Assembly: GCA_018340805.1 (NCBI GenBank) | Contig: JACMZG010001863.1 | Coordinates: forward strand, 52,819,730 to 52,883,729 | DNA length: 64,000 bases | Direction of reading: 5' to 3' | DNA from: Microvelia longipes | Taxonomy: Eukaryota > Arthropoda > Insecta > Hemiptera > Veliidae | Shown here: positions 56,161 to 64,000 of the stretch, in pieces | How the letters are laid out: every line of letters begins with the position of its first letter | Position numbering within the stretch: position 1 is the stretch's first letter | The notes under the pieces: model-generated | What the model was told of the DNA's origin: nothing | Databases searched by the model: none | What the model saw: only the letters and a program-made list of their open reading frames with translations | Translations under genes and position numbers: made by a program

Positions 56161-59106
56161 GTAAGTTTGCTATTATTTTGTTATTCTATATTTTAACGGT
56201 TTTTGTGTACGAAATCAATATTATATTTTATTTACTTCGAAAGAATCATTAACAAAGAACAATCCAAGCCTGCAATATTTTTTATTAAATTTTGCCTTCA
56301 ATAAGTCCAAGGCTCTAATTATGGTAGAACAGAATCAACATGTAATTTTACTCTCATATTTCGGGCTGTCAGGACCACTACGAATCTCTAAAGAAAAAAA
56401 AATGGTGGCTGCTAGGGCTACTTTTAGCGCCTTGAACTATCATAAAGGGTGTTGACTAAAAGAGATGAAGCACTAAGTCCATTTGCCATGTAACAAAGTG
56501 ATACATAGTACGTTTACACACACTTCTAGATCTGCGGATTGTATTGGATATCTCTCAATACAGTGATATTAGCTGTATGAACCATGCGGAGGGGATCTGA
56601 TCGCATATGTTAGAACTTGGGAGATGGAATCTAAATAGATCCCCCGATACTATGTATGTACCTTTAGAGACAATTGTATTTAAAGGATAACCTTCTCGTC
56701 GAACTTTTATTTCACTTCAATATTACTGTTTTTGATCAAATAACTTTTGGCATATTATTTTTTTTAGTGTAACTTTATTATTATGCAAAAAAATCACAAT
56801 TTAATTAAATATTTTTTTGTTTTGAACTTCCTTATAACCAAAAGTGAACCTTCGCTATAAAAGACACGACATCGTGTCTAGAAGAATAGAGAAGAATCCT
56901 TTGCAACTCGTATGTCAAAAACAAACTGCATGGTACAAACTGTGCATGATTACAATTATTTCAGTTACTGCGCAGGTCCTAAATTTAGAGTCAAACTTAC
57001 CTACAGATAGTTTCCCAGTGTTTTGCTTATTGAGAAGGTTAGTTAAGGAAAATTACTATCTTTTTCCTAAACACCTATTTTAATTGACTTGACAATCACC
57101 AAAGGTAACTAAAATCGCGATTTATACCGAACAACAAGCTCAGAAGAAAGTTGAGGAGCCAACTCAATTTATCCTTGTTACATAACCTGTGTTTTACACC
57201 TTTTTTTGCCATAATTATGGGAAGAAAGTTAGCTCCTATTTATCTATTTCATATAATGTCATGGAGTCAAAAAATCCTTTTTCCAAGATCCTTGGTTTTG
57301 CAGAGGAAGTTATGCCATTGTCATGTTGCCTGTCATTGATGAAAATTTGTGTGGAAGAAATTCAAAATTATTTTTGAACAATTAACAACAGTAACAACAC
57401 AGATTATTAATTAATAATAACACAGAGGGTTTGTTTACAAAATATTTTTACATTCTTCTGTCATTGTCCGAGTGGCAGAGATATATTAAATATTCAGAAA
57501 AATATTTTTATGTAAGTCTGTTTTTTTAATAGGTTGGGTTAAATTGGCTGAAGGTGTAAAATACAGAGGGAGCATAAAGGCTCCCACTTTAAGGTCTACA
57601 ACGCTTAATCTCAACATTAAAATGATGTAGAAATTCATAAAGTAGTGGTAGGGGTTAGAGTATGATAATTGACCCACCCGCAAAATCAAAACAAATAAAT
57701 TTCTCTACCAATTTTTGACACAAATAAAATTATTTTAAATATAAAATAAATAAATACGTCCATTCTCGGGTTTGTAGAAAGGATTTGGGGCTTTGAGTAG
57801 GGCATATATAAGGGAGATTAGGGCAATAATGTATCAAATAAGTAGGTTTTACTTTATATAAAGGGCCCTTATCAAAATATCTACAATGGGGTAAGATCCA
57901 TATCAAACCCACCAACCTCCAGCAGTATTCAGATTTTTCCAGCTTATATTTTCAATCTAGTCTTGCCAGTCTTTTCGCTATAATTTCTTGGATTAATTTT
58001 AAGATGGCCCCAGTGATTACTAAATAGTTAAAACAAATTAAAATGCCATGATACACATAATCGAAGCCTTCTTTCATCGAGTAATATTATATTTTTTGTT
58101 TTTCAGGAATGTGTCCATTTTCTAACTCATGTTGGACGTCACCAAAATAATCTCAAACACGTCGTATCATCGCATGTTCATAAAATCTACACTTCTGAGT
58201 TCAACGTTTGGTACCTCAAAACATTCCTCGAAGTAAGTGTAACGATATAATGATTTAAGGAGTGAAAACTAGTCGAGATGAGTACTAAGATCATTTTTGT
58301 TGTCTACAATCTAGGATGCCTGAATTTTAGAAAAGGGGTTGTTATTAAGTTGTATTTACTGTGTTATAAATATTGTTCCGTTGCATTATGATTTCCATGA
58401 GATTACAGTTACTAGGAATAATTATTGATTTACTATTGCTATTGTTAATCAACGATTATATTACATTTACTAAATTAAAATTTTAAATCATTTGTTATCG
58501 TTATGTGTGAGATGTTTGAAAGAATAGAGTATTTGCATTTTTCTTTTATGTATGTTCTTTTCTTTGATGTATTTAAAGATAATGCAATAAAAAAATTGTG
58601 CAAATACTCTATTGTTTATCATATTTAGATTGTAGCTAATGTTTCAGAATAGATAACAGATAGAAAGATAACAGAATTGATAAAAGATAGATAGATGACA
58701 TTATTAAAAGATAGATGATGAGATTATATAAAAGATTGATAAAAGATAGATAGATAACAGACAGATAGATGACAGAATATATCTGCATAATAACCTAACT
58801 GTACTTGTATTTCATTAAGTATGTTTATTTTTTATTCTTTTTGCTGATTATCACCAGGAAATGATGAAAAACCAAGTTTCAAACCCCCTGCTACCTCAAG
58901 ATTGTTCACAGCTTGGAATCAGTAAGAATTACCCGTGATATTCTACAAACATAGTTTTGACTAATGAATATGTTTTCTAGGCCGATACTAGTCAGTTCAT
59001 CAGTGTACCACTGTGGACCAGAAGGAAAGTTAAAGCCAAAGACAAATATTTCACTTTTGAATTTTTAAATGCAAACCACTTCTCGCTCCTCGCGGAGCCG
59101 TTATGA
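56092..59106 (+). CDS. Three-exon gene of unknown function, 106 residues
   Basis: Joined exons 56092-56160, 58107-58232 and 58981-59106. Donors are GTAAGT and GTAAGT; acceptors are TTTTTCAG and TTTTCTAG. Both introns are phase 0. The protein begins MGAHILNDYIVVNCTSTEVD and ends FLNANHFSLLAEPL with TGA. The middle is His-rich (HVGRHQNNLKHVVSSHVHKI) and the end basic (WTRRKVKAKDKY). No signal peptide, membrane segment or domain recognised. I do not recognise the family. The splice sites and a continuous frame support a real gene; expression is unproven. The start codon is the first ATG in this frame after stops. Confidence 0.72.
56437..57297. mobile_element. Diverged relative of the 49130 MITE (intron 1 of unknown gene)
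   Basis: The left block GATGAAGCACTAAGTCCATT, the internal GTCAAAAACAAACTGCATGG and the right block CTCCTATTTATCTATTTCAT…CAAGATCCTTGG parallel 49130-49427 in order. It is larger and its left end is damaged. A 79-codon ORF inside also exists in the MITE and is probably not a gene. Confidence 0.65.
57298..58106. other. Intron 1 remainder, nothing recognised
   Basis: AT-rich intron sequence. Confidence 0.55.
58107..58232 (+). CDS. Unknown gene, exon 2
   Basis: 42 codons between TTTTTCAG (to 58106) and GTAAGT (from 58233). Higher GC than the flanks. Confidence 0.75.
58680..58790. repeat. GATA-rich simple repeat
   Basis: Irregular GATAAAAGATAGATAGATGA units in intron 2 of the unknown gene. Confidence 0.9.
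58981..59106 (+). CDS. Unknown gene, exon 3
   Basis: 41 codons and TGA after TTTTCTAG (to 58980). A TATAAATAAAG hexamer context (AATAAA at 59274-59279) follows as a possible polyadenylation signal. Confidence 0.75.
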   Translation, partial: ADTSQFISVPLWTRRKVKAKDKYFTFEFLNANHFSLLAEPL

Positions 59107-59299
59107 GTATTATGTTTAATAGGTTCAAGGTTTGTATTAGATTGCTTTTATTTTACATAGTTAGACTAGTGTGTCCATATAATTATGTGTTGTTGAAGGG
59201 AGTATTTAAGAGATCCACAGAAAATGTTAATATTCTGCGAGGGACCATACTGAGTTGTGTAAAAAATAATATAAATAAAGTTGGGCATATTTAATATGG

Positions 59300-62200
59300 G
59301 GAGTGTTCTCTCCGTATCGCCTCTAGGGAGCGGGTACCTTACCTTCAATCTATGTGACTTAACTCTCGTTGGAAGTGTGTTTTACTCTCTACACAGGGAC
59401 CAAGTTTACTCTTTTATGTCTTCGAATTGTCTTATTACAAGATGACGTAAGTTAAAATACTAGTAAAATGTAGATCCACCAAATAAGACTATATAATATA
59501 CAATACTATGAAGTTTTGTCTAGGTAAAGTTAAAATCAGCTTTATTCTTATGGTGTGGTCCGAGGACGTATATTTCTGGTGTTTACATGGTGATCCCTGG
59601 AGATTATATGCGCATCACGTGATAGTCTAATTTGGGTAGTTCAGTGGTACTGACTTGCCCTCAAATAAATGATTATATAAAGTCTAAACTATATTCTACT
59701 CAGTCTTTTCATTTTTCTATGTGCTATATACAGTCTATACTTATACTGAATTTTGATACTCACAAAACATTTAGTTACTAAGAATTATAATTTGGTTTAA
59801 TGTGTTACTGTTGGTGCTCTCCTAACCAGACTATCTAGAATATAATCACTCATACTCGCAAGAAGAGTTGATGGGCTGGACTTAAGTTTAAGATTTTTAG
59901 AAAAACCAGACATAAAGGCAATACTTAGATCAACCTTCATATAGTCTCCCCATATGGTAGCGTAATTAGCATAATTTTTTGTAAACATTGTTCCTAGTTA
60001 TCAGGTGATTTCTATGTTGGTCTCTAAAACTTGCTGTGCGTTCCATAGCTTAATTCACCGCTTGGTAAACTACTCCTAGACTGCCATTGATTATAATAAG
60101 GAATATACTCGTACCATGTTTCTATAAGCGGAGACATTACGGTTACACTAAGTCCTTCTTGTAGATAAACTTATAGTCAGGGAAACAAGTGTTACCGATG
60201 GATTTTGGTTATGTAGCATATGTTTTAATAATACGAGGGTTGCCGTATATTTTGATTGTAGCAAGCATGATTTGAGTATTTATACACAACTTCCTGACGT
60301 GTAGTGTATATTATATTTTGAATCATTTTTGTGTGGGGATTGTGGTGACTTCTGTCATTTTAATATCATAGAGATGGACTCATTTAGTGTTAATAGTGTT
60401 AACTCAATCAGAGGTTGGACTCTGAATTTATTAAAGGGCTGTAATTTTGGTGTCAGTAACGACCGTATTGTCTCTCAGTTTGTATTTCTGAATATATAAT
60501 ATGGTGATTCATTGATTCTTATAGTATATGATATATCCATGGCCTATTTTTATCTAGTCTAAAGAATCCCTTGATAGACCTACTCTATAAAGGGATCTGG
60601 AATCAGGTGATTTCGTGTATTTTATATCAGAGTGGATTTTTGGATGCTACTTGACACTTGGCAAATTGTCGATACAGTCCTTCCATTCAGAGGATATATT
60701 GTGCTGGAGTCTATCTTTCCATTCAAACTCGTTTTTTTCTCATGGAACAACGGTAAATTTAAAGTCACGCTTAAGTCCTACCATTTCTCATCACTATTCA
60801 TTTATGTCTATTTAATGATTTATTTAAAAGTTATTAAAAATTACCATTGTGGTTTGCCTTGCCCAAAGTACCTGCGTAATGCATGGATGCAAAGGCCGAG
60901 GATAACGCCTCAGTTTTTCTAGTGACGTTCATATAGTATTTTGTAATCGAGTTGACATCCAGATGGTACTCTACGCTAATGTACAGGCACGTTATTGATA
61001 TATTAACTAACATGTTATATTTAACTCTGTTCACCCCTTACATATAGGTTATAATTGAGATGATCCATTCTCAGTAAATTTTGCAATGATTACAAATAAA
61101 CTTATTTAGTCGACGGAGTTTTATCTATTGGTTGTACAAACAATATAGAATTATGAGAGGTTTGTCTTGATCCTTTGAAATAAAAAGGCTGTATAAACCT
61201 CTGGCTACTCATATTAAGTACCAGCCATGAAATATAACTATTCTATATAAGAAGAGACTATCTCCCATGAAAAGAGCACGAAAGCCTATCGACTCTATTT
61301 CTTAATGATCTGGCGCTAGCTTCTTATAGAGTAGAAGGTGTGTTCTTAGAGAACATGTTGTTTAGTCTCTCTCTGCTAGATCGTTTCAGTTATTTGTTGC
61401 GTGATGGAGTAAAGGACTTCTTATGTTAGGAATTCTAGGACTTATAATTCATCTTAATGCCGATGACATAAATATATACTGTCCCACAGAGAGAAGATTG
61501 ATTGGCTCTAAACAACCATATATAGAGATAGATTTAGAATTTATTACTGATGAATACAATGTGTATAAGCTAATCTCATATCTGTAGATCTGTTTCTTAG
61601 GCTAAGAGTGTTTTACAATTATTAATTATGCATATGTAAAGAGATTCTAAAATCATATTGAGTAATAGTAGTTTGTAGCACTTAAATGATCCTAGTATTT
61701 GAATAATATTTACTGGACTCATGCTTTGTGCTCTAATTAGATATGTAATAGAGACTAAACGTCTCACATTCCGCAAAGTATAGACATTAGAGACCACTCG
61801 CGTTTTGCAGTTTCTATGGTACAAGGACTTTTAGGCTTGTCAAATGTTTTATTGGGGTATCTCTCAAATGAAATCTTTATCTTTTACCGCCAAATTTAAT
61901 TTTACAATTATATTATAGTAAATAACTGTATGCATTATAAAAAGTATTAAGAAAACATCCACTCAGCTAATCATTGCAAGCTTCTACTCGTGGCACTTTA
62001 ATTTTAAAAAAATTTACAGATTCTAGTAGATTTTCTTTAAAGTATTTCTTTATAAATATTCAATCAATAATTGATAAGTATCTTAACAATATAATTCAAA
62101 TATAAATTTATAAAAACCAAATTCTTAATATAACAGAAATTACATCAATATCAATATTGAACTAATTCAAGTTGTGACAAACAGACTAATTTTATACCAT

Positions 62201-64000
62201 GCTCTATTTCAGCAATAAGAGTTGCAATCATTTTACACCCCTTGATTGGAATCCAGGTTCTTACTCTAGAGTGACCATATAAGATTTTTGGAAATCGGAT
62301 GTATAGTAAGCAAACTCTTGGACTAGAGGAAACAACAAGATGTGATGTGTTTACGCATGTCAAAGATAAACCCTCAGATCCAAATGTCAGATTTAGGCAG
62401 ATGGGATTAGTGACACACGCACACAAGTAAAGAGAGTGATATAGGCTCAATTCTCCTATGGGCAGTAAGCGGCAGACAAATTTGTACTCTGATTTGTATC
62501 AAACCCTTGGGTGAAATGGTAACAAGCACTTAACGTCATTGATATATCTGTCGCGCGAAACTCACTGGACTCTCTACGGACGCACGTGTATAGTTTCCCA
62601 CGTTGCATAGACTCGATACTCCTGCATATGTGATATGTCAGACAATATGAAGTTTACATACTTCCTGATAGAAGGACTTGCAAATGTGGCTAGACGGTTG
62701 TATTGTGTTCTCGCTCATTTATTGTAAACTGACGAGCAGAGCATAAAGAGAAAGTAGAAGTAATATTATTATAATGATGGTCAGTACGGTTGATCTTGCT
62801 TAGACAGAGAGTATAATGATATCACTGTGTGCTAGGCTTTAGCATTCCTAGATATTTCTAGATGGTAAGAGCTCCCTAATTTTCATTTATACTATTACAG
62901 TGAGAAAGTAGCAGACATTTAGCTTATTATTATTTACAATGCATACACTCTTCGTATATTTTTCTCCACCCTTATACATTTTCTTTGAAAAAATTCCCCT
63001 TTGAATTATTGTGAATGTATCCATATATTTGGCCAATTTGGAAATTACAAATGCGTTACTACCCTCAATAGATCATACACTTTATTATACTGTATTTGCT
63101 CATTCTTCCCTAGAATGGATTTATTAACGTTACTCGTAACTTCACATAGAGATTCTAATAATACAAATCAGCGTTGATACGGTTACAGTGACATAAAAGG
63201 GTCAGGTGAACACTCTGATTGTTAACCTATAACTTATCGTGTATTTCGCTGACGAATTCATACGCCTCTATATCTCTGTCGCTGTAGCTCTCTCCGCTTT
63301 TATCGACCTTTCTGCACGTACATGGAATCATACAAATAAAAAAATAATAAGAAGGTGTTCCAGTGTCGCAACCTCTTACTCAAAATAACTATAATATTAG
63401 AAGGAGATGCACATTTGTCCTCTGATAACACGAAATTTTGAATGTTTGGTGCTTACAGGGTGTGTGTTGGTCATTTTGGTATTGCTGCCACCCTAACAAC
63501 TATATACGTTTTTCTTTAATAATAAAGAATACGTCCATAGTCTGCATGGGCGAATATTTTCTTGCGCTTGCTGTGATTCCTGAGTAATTATGTGCACAGA
63601 GAATATTACCTTCCATAACATACCAGGGGATGTAGACATAGACCGCCGGGAATCGTGCATCTCTCAGTGACACCATGATCGCCCAAAACTTAAACTTTTA
63701 TATAAAAGGTATAACATGAAGTCCTCTTTAAGTAGACTGAGTAATATCTGTATCTTTTATCTTAAGTGTGCTGTTCGACCGACCTAAGCTCAATCTGCAG
63801 ATGGCCCGGGAGGTCTTTTAAGGCATTGACGTCTAATTTATAGCTCTATCTGGACTCTTTATGATAGACACATGAAGAGAATCTGGAAGGTTTGTGTACA
63901 ATCACCAACGTGTTACGGCTCTCAGTTAATAGAGGTTAAAGAGAATCTATTTAGCTCTTTGAATACAACTTGTGTCACCAACTTTTAGAATTAACTTTTG
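59300..64000. other. 4.7 kb with no recognisable feature
   Basis: No ORF with family resemblance, splice-chain, TIR, microsatellite or match to repeats elsewhere in the window. Long A/T runs typical of the rest are rare, and base composition looks more even. Confidence 0.6.

Noticed and set aside
56844..57083. 79-codon ORF as a gene
   Set aside because: The related segment also occurs in the MITE at 49130-49427, so it is transposon sequence.
60615..62450. ORFs of 66-99 codons in the terminal region
   Set aside because: Overlapping frames on both strands, no motif, no splice chain; expected by chance in more even-composition sequence.

Overview
This window is animal nuclear DNA, most likely from an insect. 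It is AT-rich, its genes are split by consensus GT–AG introns, and its introns are packed with MITEs, tRNA-derived SINEs, LINE fragments and one LTR element. No bacterial features (operons, ribosome binding sites) are visible. The order or species cannot be fixed from the sequence; an insect with a repeat-rich genome is an inference from element types and intron style.

Bases 1–43963 (+ strand) hold most of one gene, the orthologue of alsin (ALS2), a Rab5/Rac1 guanine-nucleotide exchange factor of endosomes. Nineteen coding exons can be chained. Every junction has a GT donor and AG acceptor, the phases match throughout, and the joined frame is 1346 codons plus stop. The 5' end is cut by the window edge. 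Domain order is the alsin order: RCC1-like repeats (exons 1–3), DH (4–6), PH (6–8), eight MORN repeats (8–13), a linker helical region (14–15) and VPS9 (16–19). The exception to clean structure is exon 16. The last stretch of conserved VPS9 sequence there is frameshifted, followed by a non-GT base pair where the donor should be, and then a 35-bp tandem array. An upstream weak donor restores the frame by dropping about 17 residues.

The ALS2 introns are a layered record of transposon insertion. Clear cases with target-site duplications are: a 2.2-kb long-TIR foldback element (1455–3632), hAT-type MITEs with 8-bp duplications (5649–5929 and others downstream), TA-flanked MITEs (7110, 14456, 51148), a tRNA-headed SINE family of about 0.5 kb (26882, 32906 and a composite at 9875), a second SINE with A-rich tail (24699–25392), a deleted Tigger/pogo element (31642–32502) and decayed LINE and Crypton-like pieces. 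The most striking item is at 20614–23037. It has two identical short LTRs, a candidate primer-binding site and polypurine tract, and a single intact 539-codon ORF with no reverse transcriptase. It is nested inside a TIR element (19799–23511), itself inside an ALS2 intron.

From 43964 to about 56090 there is no recognisable gene, only satellites, foldback elements and MITEs. At 56092–59106 (+) a small three-exon gene of unknown function encodes 106 residues. From about 59300 to the end I recognise no gene or repeat; the base texture there differs visibly from the rest.
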